Assembly: GCA_025174535.1 (NCBI GenBank)
Contig: JALBUN010000045.1
Span: 1,550,001 to 1,614,000 of the forward strand
DNA length: 64,000 bases
From: Cantharellus purpuraceus
Lineage: Eukaryota; Basidiomycota; Agaricomycetes; Cantharellales; Hydnaceae
Reading direction: 5' to 3'
The position numbers and the translations under genes are program-made. Shown here one piece after another: positions 1-12,300 of this stretch (positions are counted from its first letter, which is position 1; each line of letters begins with the position of its first letter). The notes below the pieces were generated by a model. That model worked only from the letters and a program-made list of their open reading frames with translations, did not search any database and had not been told where the DNA came from.

Positions 1-1099
1 ATGCACCAAGTGCGCCACTTCTGATAACGACATACCCTGTTCCGCCAACGCTCGCACTGAGTTCGAGGAATTGGGTACATGCCCATTGAACTGATTCCTT
101 TGTTGGGGTGGCATCAGACTTCCCCAGTAACGAAAGGGCCTCTTCTGCGTTCGGACTTGGGGGATCACATGAGCCTACGTTGGCCTTCAAATCAATGCAA
201 AGCTCTACCTCAAGATAGATATTTCAGGAAGAATTTCTATCAGCGAAGGCATTTCATGAGGTATGCATTTGTCCTGCCGTCGAGTGAATTGTATAAGTGA
301 CTGATAAATGTAGCTGCGAAGAGATACGCTCACTGGTATCGGTTCGTAGATGGTGAGAGGATTCCAACCTTCGACCCCTTTTACTTCATCGATAATGCCG
401 GCTGCCCTCTGAGGGGAACAGATGAAGTGCAATTGAGAAGGTCTGGAAAACTCGGGGTGATCTGCGAGATCCTTCGGTGTAATCCGAATACGAGGGGTTA
501 TATATTCGAAGCTGACGCGACAAGAAAATAGTAGTTAGCATTACTTTCCCTGGAAGCTCTGAGCATGATAAATCCAGTGGCGTGGAACTACCCTCTGTGT
601 TCCCCGATATATTTGTTCAAAGCACGGGTTGTTCTTCCATCATCGCGGCTTCGGAAGAGCCACATGTCATGACCAAACGATGATAAAGTACGGAGTATGT
701 CAGATGGAAAGTCTGATCCTCGATCCACAACCATGCCAATCTGGGCGGGCTCAAGAAATGTCCTAGCGCCTATGGCTGCGTATGTACCTGGGTTTTGGAA
801 TTGTTAACTTAACGAAAAACCTCCCCTATCGTTGTTGCAAAGCAATAGCTGAATCGTCACACTGACCTCCTCCTCCAATCTAATATACACATCTCTCATG
901 GTGATCAAGTGGCGCCATGTACCAAACTGAATCCCACCTGTGGAGGCCTCAATTGACCTTCCAAGAGTTTACCTTGTAGGTCACGATACTCGAACTCATC
1001 AATGATGAACATTCCTGAAGAGACATGGTGAATTAATTGGTTTTAAATCATGCGGTATATAGATTGATGGGTACCTAGAGTACAAAAGTGTTTTCGCAT
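1..1099 (-). CDS. MAK32: MAK32-like pfkB-family protein, 3' end cut by window edge
   Basis: pfkB/ribokinase-fold protein of the fungal Mak32 type; yeast Mak32 is needed for maintenance of the L-A dsRNA virus, and its biochemical substrate is unknown. The start at 1099 (MRKHFCTLG) splices into GMFIIDEFEYRD. Exons seen (minus): 1099-1075, 1014-938, 879-867, 787-592 and from 511 leftward, with further introns near 330-270 and 190. Family motifs in order are IGGGGTYAAIGAR, GMVVDRGSDFP, FEYITPRIRI, LHFICSPQRAAG, GWNPLTIYEPIP, SPNAEEALSLLG and GGTGYVVIRSGALGA. The last is the glycine-rich nucleotide-binding turn just before the left edge, so the C-terminus is missing. One exon is only 13 nt. The start lies 75 bp from the divergent PPTase gene. 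The family call is firm; a kinase activity is not shown by the sequence. Confidence 0.85.
867..879 (-). other. 13-nt coding micro-exon of the MAK32-like gene
   Basis: The exon encodes IGGG plus one base. It is bounded by attag on its 5' side and gtcagt on its 3' side. Joining 938 to 879 and 867 to 787 gives PPQ-IGGGG-TYAAIGAR, the glycine-rich motif of this family. Reading straight through from 938 hits a stop. Confidence 0.7.
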
Positions 1100-1174
1100 C
1101 TTGATCTGGGTGGACGTTTGAGTCGGAGATGAAATTTGGTCAGTGATGCTAACTTCTGGTCCTGCGTTCCATAA
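1100..1174. promoter_or_regulatory. 75-bp divergent intergenic region (MAK32-like / PPTase)
   Basis: This is the whole space between two divergent start codons (1099 minus, 1175 plus). Both promoters and both 5'UTRs must fit here or overlap the neighbouring coding sequence. No clear TATA box was seen. Confidence 0.5.
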
Positions 1175-2160
1175 ATGGAGGTCTGGATAGTTGTCTTACC
1201 ATTTTCCTCAGATGTCCTCTCAGACGACGTGAGTAGGTCTGTGAAATATAACACATTTACTCAAAGTGTGACAGACTTATAGTCGATGCCTCAAGCAACT
1301 CGATGATTCATCACAAGCTCGAATCAAGCGCTTTTATCACCGTGAAGATTCCTGGCGTGAGTGTTGCACTTAATATCATCTGTCCTACATCATTCCTGAT
1401 CATATTTTGAAGGAAGTCTCATAGGGATGTTACTTCCTCGAGCACTTCTCCGTGAGCAGGGCATTCCGTTAGAATCTGTCATCTTTTCTCGTTCCGAGGC
1501 TGGAAAGCCGTTTATGGTGGGCCATAAGATTCTCTCAACTATCATGTTGGTGATTTTAAGAAGCGAACAAGGCCTCCACTAGATTGTTTCCAGCAGTAGG
1601 GTATAATATCTCTCACGATAACCAGATAGTCGCCATGGTCGCGCGTGTAGGGAGTGAACAAGAGGTCAATAAGATAGGCATCGATGTTATGAAACGTGCT
1701 CTTCCCAAGGGGGAGACTGTTAGCACCTTTCTAAGGGCCATAGGTGAAACAGTGTGTATTCAAGGCACTACAGAAACGGTCGATGAACTGACTTGAAGTG
1801 CAGCTCACAAAGACAGAATTGAAGATCTTCACCCCAGATCTGGACAGCACCACCGCCATACGGTATATATTTCTCCTGTGGACCCTAAAAGAGGCATACA
1901 CGAAGGCGTTAGGTCTGGGGCTTGGCTTTGATTTTAAACGTGTCGAGTATGACATTCCTCAAGGCCATGTGTCTGTCGACGGCAGACCAGCTACTGGGTG
2001 GGAATTTTTACTTTTTGTGGTTCATACGCAGGGGAGCACGGATGTCTATCAGGGTGCGGTTGCCAGATGGGTGGGTGGAGAAGAGACTCATTTTGAGTCT
2101 ATACCCAATGTTGAGGACGATTCAAGGTTTCGTTTGAAAGGGTTGATGGATTTACTGTAA
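1175..2160 (+). CDS. LYS5: 4'-phosphopantetheinyl transferase (Sfp/Lys5 type)
   Basis: Transfers phosphopantetheine from CoA to carrier-protein domains. In fungi this activates alpha-aminoadipate reductase (lysine synthesis), polyketide synthases and peptide synthetases; presumed cytosolic. Exons 1175-1236, 1283-1356, 1425-1516, 1572-1751 and 1804-2160 join in frame to 254 aa. The N-terminus MEVWIVVLPF and ARIKRFYHRED-LLPRALL match the substrate-binding half. GYNISHDN, IGIDVM and WTLKEAYTKALGLGLGFDF are the Mg/CoA and catalytic motifs of the superfamily, with the paired acidic and K-E-A-Y-K residues present. The length suits the family. LYS5 is used as the usual fungal name; which carriers it serves here is inference. 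Confidence 0.88.
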
Positions 2161-2297
2161 GCAAGCTGACATAGTAGCCATTAGCCTCCAAACTGTGCGT
2201 CGAAAAAAAACACACAGGGATTCTGAATTAGTATATAGCTAGGTAGATCGCGACGTCGGAACTTATATCTTACCTAACATATTATTTGGTTCGTTCG

Positions 2298-5044
2298 ATG
2301 CGGTCGCAATCCCTTATTGTTATGCGCCGCGTCTGCCTCAAAAGATCAATCCAAAATATCATCGCACGAAAACCGCTACTGATTTCTGCCTCTTGGTGCG
2401 CAAACACGTGCCAAGGACCTCCTATAATTACCAGGTTGCATTCTTCTGCAATTAGCACCACTCACCACAAAGCGCATGCTGGTTGGTCAAAGATAACTAG
2501 GGTCTCAAGGGCTAAGTTAATGTTAGACTTTAGGACCTTATCCTCCAAGGACCCATACCTGTGGTGTTTTGAGACTGCCAGATGTTGGACGCCGTGTTGT
2601 GTTGGCTGGGTGGCTGATGCCAGAACGGTAATTATTGCCTCAAGACCTTTGAAACTGCTGACCTCATATATAATAGCAAGGTCTCGAATGGACTATCGTT
2701 CTACACCCTGAAGGACTCCTCTGGTTCTACACAGCTTATGGTCACAAGTCGGTCGTCGGCCAGTATATTACAATTCATGAGAACCATCCCACCTGAATCT
2801 TCGGTACTTGTCGAGGGCCAGGTTAGACACCGACCCTCACCTTCTCGAAGATATGTAAGCAGGATCAGGATCAGGTATCGCGTTTCTGAGCCTATTCCAC
2901 AGGAATCCACTGGCGAGATAGAAATACAGGTGGACCGTGTACTAGTCCTCAATCCTGTTGCTTCCCAGCTCCCATTCATGCCATCCGACGATATGAACAT
3001 GGCAAGCCCATCGTAGCTATCTAAAATAAACCATCTAATGTTTTCCATTGTAGCCCAACGAAGATATCCGATTAAAACACAGGCACCTGGACCTTCGTCG
3101 AGCCAATTTATCCCGTAACCTTCATAAAAGGAGCACTGTAGCTCACCTGAGTCGGAATTTTCTTCATGACATTGGTGATTTATGAGCCCTGATGCCTTAG
3201 TCATCGATATTGAATATCTACGTATTCTTTGTCAAGGATTTTGGGAGGTGGAAACGCCAATACTTCTTAAATCCTCGTCAGAAGGCGCCCGCGAATTCTT
3301 GGTACCATCTAGGTTAGGAGGACTCACCCCAACGTTCTATGCGCTTCCCCAGTCTCCACAGCAACTGAAACAACTTCTCATATGTTCGGGCGGCATCGAC
3401 AAATATTACCAAATTGCACGTTGCTTTAGAGATGAGGATGGCCGGAGGGACCGTCAACCCGAGTTCACGCAACTCGATTTAGAGATCGCTTATGTTTCAT
3501 GGGGGCAAGATCGAGGCTACGAAGGCGGGTGGAGAATCGGAGGGAATGAAATACGCACCACCGTGGAAGGCCTATTGCATCGAGTTTGGAAGGAGATTGA
3601 GGGGGTCGACCTACATGGCAGCTTCCCTGTGATAACATACAATGACGCTATGCTTCGAGTGAGCACGCCTATCTTTTTAGATCGTTGCTTTCCATCTTAT
3701 TCAAAGAATGTTGCTAGTTTGGTTCGGACAAGCCGGATACCCGATTCTCCCTTGAGGTGCGCTAGTTATTAGCGGTTTATTGTGACTAACTTTCGACGTC
3801 CTGATTGCTAGATCCAAGAGATTAATCCCTTACTCCCTAAAACCGTCAGCGAGGTTCTCTGTGCTCGTCAGGAGACCGTGGACTGTATCATAGTCAAGAA
3901 AGGCGATTGGAGCTTCTATAATGCTGCCTCGCGCCTTACTCTATCTGACCCAGCGGTGGGCTCCTTTGATCTTAACATCAAATTACATTCTGATGCAAGC
4001 TTATCAGGTAGAACGGGTGCTTATATCTTCAACTAACCTCACCACGTGGCTCAGTGAAAGTCCTATATTGCGTTCAGTTTGTGGCTCGATAGATATACCT
4101 CCACCTTTCAATTTGGAACCAGGGGATATCATATGGATTAGTAAGAGGAAGGCAACATTGGAGGTGAATTCATTATGAACGTGCATTACTTGTATGTGGA
4201 TGAGCCTTTGTACGTTTTGTAGGGAGCGACAACCCCTCTCGGACAAGCTCGACTCTCTATTGCTAGTCTAGCAGAGCAGCTTGGTGAGATGAACTTTTTT
4301 TATTCTACCACATTCAAATTGATACATCTCCACAGGGGAATATGCACCTCCAGCGACCCCGCATTTTCTTTGGGTGACCGAATTCCCACTGTTCACCCGG
4401 GCGGATGATGACAAGGAATTCTTAGCGCAAGGTCGATGGAGTAGTTCACACCATCCTTTCACCGCACCTATGTCGCAAGACTTGGATGCATTTTGGGGTG
4501 GACGAATAGCTGAGGTAACACCTGCGCGCCTACAGTTGGGCACAATGCATACCTGTTTCATCGTCAGGTTCGAGGGCAACACTATGACCTGGTACTCAAT
4601 GGTGTTGAAATTGGCGGTGGATCAGTGAGAATACATGATCCTGCCATGCAGAGTCATGTCTTTTCGCAGATACTGCAGGTTTGTCTGTTTATTTCATCAT
4701 TTTCGTCAGTCTTAACGCTACCGTGTCCATTGGGAACGACGACAGCTGAACGTTACCGAGCAAGCATCATTTGACCACCTACTTAATGCCTTGCAGTCCG
4801 GTGCTCCCCCTCATGGTGGGATTGCAATAGGCAAGCAATAGCAATCAACATTATCCTACGAACTCATGCCATTGCAGGGTTCGATCGCTTGATGGCTGTA
4901 CTCTGCAGCACCCAGTCTATTCGTGACGTTATCGCTTTCCCAAAGACTGCTGGCGGTGTTGACCCACTACTTAAAAGTCCGTCACCCATTGACGATCAAC
5001 TGTTGAGACAATATGGCTTGCAGAGTGTCCCGCGCCGATCTTGA
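2298..5044 (+). CDS. MSD1: mitochondrial aspartyl-tRNA synthetase
   Basis: Class II enzyme charging mitochondrial tRNA-Asp. The N-terminus from ATG 2298 is Arg-rich and acid-free, like an import presequence (2322 is an alternative start). An OB-fold anticodon domain follows ([34 protein letters not shown]), then [15 protein letters not shown] and motif 2 ([19 protein letters not shown]). The bacterial-type insert domain comes next, then [10 protein letters not shown] and motif 3 (GGIAIGFDRL). The C-terminus is [14 protein letters not shown]. At least 12 short introns are needed. Exons checked include 2298-2481, 2534-2627, 2677-3001, 3054-3174, 3237-3658, 3718-3756, 3812-3955 and 4008-4163. 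Two introns (3002-3053 and 4831-4877) begin with GC rather than GT. It follows the PPTase gene in tandem at 137 bp. Confidence 0.92.
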
Positions 5045-5124
5045 ATATTTATTGTAATCCGAATCCAAATATATGATATAAAGTAACGCAATAATACAGA
5101 GCCTCTTGAAGAACGCAATAGAAT

Positions 5125-6646
5125 TCAAGCGGCCAGCTGGCTAGGCGCATCCTGATTGCAATTAGGCTCATGCAGAGGAGGGGAGTGAGATCTCGTAGTT
5201 ACAAGCGATGAGCTGCGCCGAAATACCGAATTCGTGGGTGTGAGATCGTTTGAGGTGCTCTGATAGCCTGATGAATGTTCGGGTGCATTGTTTGTTGATT
5301 GGTTTGATCCTTGTGAAGTTTCATCTTCAAACTGCTGCACATCGAGCTTTCCTCTGCTTTCGTCTATCACAGAAAGAATTGTGGGAACGTGGGAACGTCG
5401 AACTGGGCTGGGTGCATGAGTCGTGACAGAAGACGTAGCTAAGGGAGAACTTGAAGATGACGGCATAGGAGCAGAATGACGACGAATTCTGCCCGGAGCA
5501 TCCCCCCATTCAGTTGGAGTCTGTTCTGTTCGAGGAAACGCAACTCCGTATTCATCCGTCCAAGAACTAACCCCTTCTGAGGGCGTATCAGACTCGGGTG
5601 TCATCGCAAGAGGTGCAAGAATACTGAAGAGTTGTCCCTCCTTTTTCGGGGGACCGTACGAATCGAACGGGTCGGGGATTGACTGGACCATAGTCTCCAG
5701 TACAGAGTCACTCCTATCAGTCCAAAGATTAAAGTCTACCTGACTTGCAGGCAATAAATGACGTACGCTTTTGATGTCACCCTATCAAACACATCCAGCG
5801 ATGAACGGACCACCAAACACACCTTACCAGCAACTACGTCCCAAATCTCCTCCTCGTGATCCAAAACCTGATTGTAATGTGAGACCTTTAAGCGATCCAA
5901 TTCATCGACCTCTGCCTGTAAGATAGATAGTGCTTGTCGGAATGATTGAAGATCTACGAGAAGGCACGTTAAGTTCCATAAGGGACGCCAAAATAGAGGC
6001 GAACCTACCGCGTTTTTTCTGCCGTCCGTAATTTATATTCTCTGCTTCCGTCTGCTTGATGATCTTGCTTTTCTCGAGTAGAGTGCGCTCGTAAGCTGCT
6101 GAACGTTCCTGTTCTGGAAAATGGGTTTCTATGGGGTATATACATCGCATATACTTACCACAACTGCCGATTTGTAGTGTCCTAGGTGTTGTCGTAAAGG
6201 CTCCTCGAACTGTTGCTCCAACGTACTTCCCTGTTGATTTAAGGTATTCGCGTTGCGGGTTGCATCCAAATACTGTTTGGACTCACTAGTACGTCCCAAT
6301 GATTTGCCATTAAATAATGCAGCCCTCCTGCTGCTTGAAAATTCACTCCCGCCTCATCCGTAACCCCTTTCAGTCTATATACCATAGCTGAACACAGGAG
6401 ACAGAGACAAGGAACACAACCCACCTTGAACAGGCGTCCATGGCGTTCGCAAAGTCGGAGCTTGCACGGGACATGGACATCAAGGCACTTCGGTAAGCAG
6501 TGCAGGAGGTAATGAGCTAGCAACGCGGACAGCACTGAGTCATTAGAGATATCCCAACATGAAACACCACTCACGTCATCATAAGCCTGAATGCTCGCCC
6601 TTAGGTCTTTCCTGGTGATAATGGTATCAACACTGGTCAGGTCCAT
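5125..6646 (-). CDS. BAR-domain protein, IVY1-like
   Basis: Predicted helical membrane-curvature protein resembling fungal Ivy1 (inverse-BAR, vacuolar, binding Ypt7/Vps33 and phosphoinositides). The region from ATG 6646 reads MDLTSVDTIITRKDLRASI, then CTAYRSALMSMSRASSDFA, AAGGLHYLMANHWDVL, QFEEPLRQHLGHY, SAAYERTLLEKSKIIKQTE, QALSILQAEVDELDRLK and HEEEIWDVVAGK. A roughly 200-residue Ser/Pro-rich, likely disordered tail follows and ends at the stop at 5125. Introns are short (for example 5780-5824). Minus-strand sequence just upstream encodes PVRFASSP, a run seen near the start of homologues, so an additional 5' exon above 6646 is possible. The BAR family is fairly sure; equivalence to IVY1 is inference. 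Confidence 0.68.
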
Positions 6647-7474
6647 CTATAATACAAACACAAGATCACGGGCTGCTGGCGAAGCGGACAGGATTCTGCA
6701 GCATACTTGGGACGCATTGGTGGTCGATGAGAAGGTTGGAGAAGTTGCTCTTGGCGGGCTCTTGCTTCCAGCGAGTGCATAAGAACGAAGAGATCTGCTT
6801 CGTGGCATGGCCGTATGTAGGCAAAGTGAAGTTGAGGCACAGAAGAGATGGTGGAGTTACGCAAACACCGAAATCAAAGACAGCGAAAGGCTGTAGTTCG
6901 GCAAAGTCCGACGTGACCATCTCCGCCACATACAGGCGAAGATAAAGCACAACTCTTGTGCTCGTGAGGCCTTGACCTTACATGGGTGTGATACAGGAGA
7001 CACGTGTGTACATGCATGGAACCAGTTCCAGGACTGTGACACTGATCCCCCGAGGCTCATAGTAGTCGTGCAAATCGTGTCTAACTCAAAGAAATAGCCA
7101 TGTTCATGATGCACGAATAGGACAAGTGCTTGGCACTTAGTAATTTATGTGAGTTCAATGACAATTTAATAATGAACACCCTACAGTGTGGTTGCAGAAA
7201 TTCAAAAGCATCAAATGCCATTCTGATTGGCATTCGACCGCATTTGTCTATAGTCATGAACCCAACAGAGACTTGTAAGCACATTGCAGCGCTAAAAAGG
7301 CTTGCTTTACATGAATCTGTAGGCTGGCGGCTGACGTTATTTATCGAGTGTAAATGTGGAGAAAGTAGTGCTCGCAGTCGAGAAGGCAAACCCCGAAGAC
7401 AAATGACCACTGTCTATAATTGCCTGCATATAAGATATAGCACACGTAGTGTCATTTAACATGCTCACCAAGGC
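6647..7474. other. intergenic stretch, possible 5' exon of the BAR gene
   Basis: No complete gene recognised. The minus strand at about 6660-6950 stays open and ends in PVRFASSP next to the BAR-gene start, so part may be its first exon or 5'UTR. The rest (about 6950-7470) shows only short ORFs without family signals. Confidence 0.4.
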
Positions 7475-7993
7475 TCATCCTCTCATGTTCGCAGAAATTT
7501 GACTCATTTTCTCTGGCGAATGCCGAAGGTAAAACAGCTTGGCTCGCCGCATCCGCTTTCCTTCCCTACTACCACCACCAGCTTTTTGAACCACTTGAAT
7601 ATCTTTCAGATGGGGAGAGTTGGCAAAGATCTGCATCTCAACCCCAGTGCGCTGGATGACATTGCGCAGAATGAATGAGGTTGCAGGACCTCGCCTCCTA
7701 ATTGCAAGTAAGACGCCAGTAAATGTAGTGGGCGCATGCGTTAATGTTACGGTAATGACAGAACCAGAGAGAAGTCTCTCTGGATGGCGTCTACTGAATA
7801 GCGTCGTGAGCAGCTTTTGCTTTTCCTCCGAAGCTAAATTTTTGTTCAGTTCTGCCATGAGGCCTTTGCCTTTCAACAAGGAGATGGTAGGTTGGGAGAT
7901 GGGGGGAGGAAGTAAGACCGCATTGCTGGAATAAGGATATGGTTTTGAAGAGACTGTGGAGAGAAATCGACGGATACACGGTATTCGGTTCAT
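7475..7993 (-). CDS. IMG1: mitochondrial ribosomal protein bL19m
   Basis: Large-subunit mitoribosome protein of the bacterial L19 family (yeast Img1). It is a single exon of 172 aa. The N-terminus MNRIPCIRRFLSTVSS is a typical Arg/Ser-rich import presequence. The L19 core follows: SGSVITVTLTHAPTTFTGVL, IRRRGPATSFILRNV and RTGVEMQIFANSPHLKDIQV, with a basic tail (RMRRAKLFYLRH). The L19 signature of a TSFxLRN strand followed by GVE(M/R)xF and SP is all present. It sits between two other minus-strand genes with its own spacing, so it is probably transcribed alone. Confidence 0.92.
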   Translation of the reverse strand: MNRIPCIRRFLSTVSSKPYPYSSNAVLLPPPISQPTISLLKGKGLMAELNKNLASEEKQKLLTTLFSRRHPERLLSGSVITVTLTHAPTTFTGVLLAIRRRGPATSFILRNVIQRTGVEMQIFANSPHLKDIQVVQKAGGGSREGKRMRRAKLFYLRHSPEKMSQISANMRG

Positions 7994-8189
7994 ACAGGGT
8001 GAGCACTTGACACTGTTATGTAAGCACTACTAAAATAACACGTTCTTGGTGTTAAGCTTATATAATACAGCCTCAAAGTAGGCTAAGACGGTTATACATA
8101 ATAGCGTGCACAAGACAATCTGAAACCAGACGATGGCACCAACTTTTGGGACATCTGTAACGTCGCAAGCGACACGCATTTGCTTATAA

Positions 8190-9084
8190 CTAAAACCCCC
8201 GACCTCGACCCCTGCAACAGACAACATTGAAGGGAGGATTAAAGGTGAATAACAACAGACACCGACCTTCCTCTTGCACGATATGGCTGATACGTGTAAC
8301 CGCCTCCTCTATAACCACCTCTGTATCCACCACGTCCACGTCCCCTACCCCGATTAAACCCTGGGATATTGGTCCTTTTGGCAGTCACCTACGACTTATG
8401 TTATGAAGACTCAAAGGCACATGGGTTCCCGCATACTTTTATTAGTCTTCCGCGAAACATAGAATCGTTCAACACGACTGCATGTTGGACGTGTGTAGGT
8501 TCAGCAAATTCAACATAAGCATACCTGAGTGCAATGTCGAGATGAAGTCAACGGAATAAAAGTATTCTGGCTCACCCTTTGGGATGCCCCGTGAACTTAT
8601 CGCAAAGGATAGTCACGCGGTTGATCGTACCACAGGACTGAAAATGCGCCTGTATCTCTTCTGGCGTCGCACCATAATCAACCTAGCATTGGTTCAATCA
8701 AAAAGTTGGAAGATATAATGAAGGCAACATACGTTTCCCACATATACACTTCTCAAATCTGAGGCTTCCTTGTCTTCCTCCGTTTCCATAGCGTCGCTTT
8801 CGGGTGGCCCTGTTGCTGCCATAGTGGCCTGGGGTACAGGCGTTGGTGATGCCGCATGTGTGTAACCTCCTGCCTGCATATCACGTAGCTGCGCAGCCTC
8901 CTTCTCCATCTGTTCAACGCGAGCCTTCATGGCTTCGAGCGTTTCATCCTTTCAACAAATATGCTTTTTTCAACTAAATTGAATCGATATTTCATTGAAA
9001 ACATACAGGTTCGCCAGCGGGTACATCATCCTCAACATGCATGTCATTCGAGGATGGTTTTGGGGATGAGGCAACTTCAGCCAT
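8190..9084 (-). CDS. pab2: nuclear poly(A)-binding protein Pab2 (single RRM)
   Basis: Binds poly(A) tails in the nucleus (human PABPN1, fission yeast Pab2). The start at 9084 gives [20 protein letters not shown], an acidic N-terminus. A coiled-coil stretch follows ([20 protein letters not shown]), then one RRM with RNP2 VYVGNV and RNP1 [28 protein letters not shown] between them and MFRGRLIKV after. The tail is an Arg/Gly-rich methylation-type domain ([17 protein letters not shown], ending RGRGRGF). At least four introns, including a last one that separates the final GRGRGF residues. The layout acidic-coil-RRM-RG is exactly that of the family. It is divergent from the transcription factor gene by 225 bp. 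Confidence 0.92.
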
Positions 9085-9309
9085 CCTAGAGACTTGGGCT
9101 GCCTACTGCCGCGAGGAACAAGAAATGACCTAAATGCAGCCAATGTGATTTTGGGTCCGAAGCGTGTGGAAACTCCGCTCAACACCAACTTCACAACTCC
9201 GCTTCGAACTCGATCTGAATCTGCAGAATCTTGCTGCTCCTATCGTTCCGTAACAGTCGTTGATTTGGACGTTGAACAGGGACGTAACTAACGATTGTGC
9301 CCTTTCTTC
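9085..9309. promoter_or_regulatory. divergent promoter region, pab2 / Zn2Cys6 gene
   Basis: 225 bp between the start codons at 9084 (minus) and 9310 (plus). It must contain both promoters. No specific site was recognised. Confidence 0.4.
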
Positions 9310-12300
9310 ATGTCAAGTGCTTCCAAGAAACAGAAGTTGGATCCCAGCAGTGAGTCAGCGAACGACCCTAGCAAACCCTTACCACTCCAGAGGAGACGGG
9401 TATGGCGGGCGTGCGAGAGTTGTCGGTGAGGTGGAGTTCTGCGTGTAATCATTATCATTGTTCATGATTTGTGGGGCAGGCGAAAGAAGATTAAGTGCGA
9501 CGGCAGGGAGCCTACGTGTGGCCAGTGTGTAACATCCCGAACATCATGCACCTGGATACAGACCAAAGATCGAGCAGCGTTAAGTAGACAGTGAGCCTAT
9601 GTTATATATATCAACTTCATTGCGGAATTTAATCACGTTGTGAACTACAGCTATGTACAAGAGCTTGAACAACGGTTATTGCACATGGAATCATTGCTTA
9701 CTAAGGTGGTCGGGCAATCCCAGGAAGGAACGACAGAACAGTCTACTGGGGACGCGTCCCAGTCTTCCTCATCATCAACCAATAATCATTCCGATCAATC
9801 ACCCCCAGATTTATCCTCGACTGGTACCAATGGGGGTACCCCCGACCAAGACGGGCACATTGTCAAAGTAAAACAAGAGGATCAGGAGGATCTTCAAATT
9901 CGAGACCAGCTTGGGCAATTGGCATTGGATGATCATGGCCATCTACGATGGATTGGATCTTCATCTACCATGTCGCTAATACAATCGTTTCGTGCGTTGA
10001 CATCTGAGCCTATCGATCGATACTCCCCTTCAGACGACTTTTTCGATGCTGATTCTATGGGAAATATGCTATACTTTCCCGCTGGTCTTGGTTTTGGGAA
10101 GGTCCAGGCTCTTCCCGGACCACAAGAAGTTGAGTATCCTGACAGAGATTTAGCTGATAAACTAGTATGTATTATTTTCTGTGAGGTGAGGCTGACTGAA
10201 GCGTCCCCATTGTCAGGTATCTGCATACTTCGACCATCTTCATTTTCAGTTACCAGGTGGGCGACATCTTTTCGGTGTTTTAAATTACTCAGGGGCCCTG
10301 TTGTAGTTGTTCACAAGCCGACCTTTTTGTGGCACTACGAGGAACTTATGAACATGTCTATTAGTGAACGCGCGGACTCTGGATTTGTTTCTGTGCTATT
10401 CGGTGTTTTTGCCTGTGCGGCGCGGATCGTGGACGACGAACGCTTAGCACAAGAAGGCGGGGATGGTGGAATGGCAATGGTTTATTATGAGCGGTATGGC
10501 ATGTCACTATGGAATACCAATGACTGACGGCATGCAACTCAGGGCGATGATATTATATTACATCGGCCACTCCAATACACAGCTTGCTCAAGTCCAATGC
10601 TTTGTTATACTCGCGTCATTTTTATGCTCTGTCAACTGCTTGCCACAAGCATGGTTGGTAGTTGGTCAAGCAGTCCGAATTGCGCAAGACTTGGGGTTAC
10701 ATGTGAGTGGGCCGAAGCAGAGTTTTGGGGCTTTTTAACTAAGGAAAAATTAGCGAACGCCAAAGCATCTACCCCTCCCCCCTCATGAAAAACAAACCCG
10801 TAGAAAAGTCTGGTGGTCTGTATACACACTAGATCGCATGCTTGCGCTAGCTCTTGGTCGACCGCTTGGAGTAGACGATCGGGACTGCGATGCGGAGTTC
10901 CCGATTCAGGTCGATGATGATAATCTGCAGGCATATCTGGACGGCACATTGGCACAGCAGGCTTCTCCTTCACCAATGGTTGGGTTTGTTGCCCTTTCTG
11001 CCCTATTCAAGATCGGAGGCGAAGTTCTACGCCGCGTGTATTCTGTAAAAAACAGCGGCGTATCTGAAACCGATCTACAGGCTGCGATAGATGACTTGGA
11101 CATCCAACTTACCGACTGGTGCGAGCGACTGCCTCCGGCATTCAAGTATCTTCCAAGCAACGAGCAGCAAACACGTATCGGTTCAATTCTTGCTTCCTCT
11201 TACTATGCTATCCTTATCACTTTACACCGGAAATCTCTTTCCCCTCGACGCATGGGGAGTAACCCTACAGCACCAGGTTCTAACTCCGTTCCAAAAGCTG
11301 TACAGTCGGCACGAGCTTGCATACGTTTGGCCCCATCCGCAAAGGACGTTATACCTCCCTCGCATCACCTGGCGTTTTTCATTCAATTCTTATCGACTTC
11401 TGCTGTGATAGTTTTGTTATTCGCAATGCATGCGCCAGACGATGCAGCCGCAACTACTGCCATGGGTGAAGTTCAAGGGTCTCTGACAGTCCTACGAACC
11501 TTAGAAGGTCGTTGGCCTGGTGCGCGCAAATGCACAGAACTCTTGGATAGTTTGGTGGAGGTTGCCCGAGGAGTTATGAGACATGGGAACCATCAAGGCA
11601 CTCAGACGACGACGTCTAATTCCACTCATGGTCGCACATCGTCCCAAGCCCAGTGTTCTACGTTTCCACATATACGTCAAAGATCGCCAACTCTGCCGCG
11701 CGAAGGTAAGAACCTTAGGTTATAACTAATATCGTACAATATCACATCTGAATGCAGATTCGTCGCGACTGGGCAAACATGCTACACTTAAACGAGCACG
11801 TCAATTTGATACGAGCGACGATTCTCAGTCAGTATCGCGGCATGCTAACATCACACGTGAGCTTCGATTGTTGATTACTGAACGGTCACTAATACTTTTT
11901 CAGCCTTCTTACCTCCCGCACTGACGATACTTGGAAGCGAAGCTTCATCATTCTACACCCCTTCCTCACCCTTGCCCATAAATGTGCCAGCATATCCATC
12001 CCACTCTACCGAGTATATCTCAGAGAACTCGCCGACTTCATCCGTATGGACTGTCCCTCAAGGCTATACGGACCCCTCTTCTTTGCAACAGTCACCTCCT
12101 GGACCGTCCGTGGATCCTCGTTTTTTATCATACTCACCTACTTCCACAGGTCCAGTGGCATTCAATCCTGGTCCAGCTAGTGCTGGTTCTACTCCACCTC
12201 TTCCACCATCTTTTGACACATCGGGACTCCCCTTCGCTGGTCTTGACTTCCTGCAAAATTTTACCCCTGCAGGTTACTCTGGTAGAGGAGACCAGTCGAT

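Noticed and set aside
2701..3204. 167-codon minus ORF opposite AspRS
   Set aside because: Antisense shadow of AspRS exons 3-4.
6266..6279. 14-nt intron (gtgagtccaaacag) in the BAR gene
   Set aside because: Too short to splice. Extending to the next caacag gives a 55-nt intron and joins HWDVL to GSTLEQQFEEPL, matching the family.
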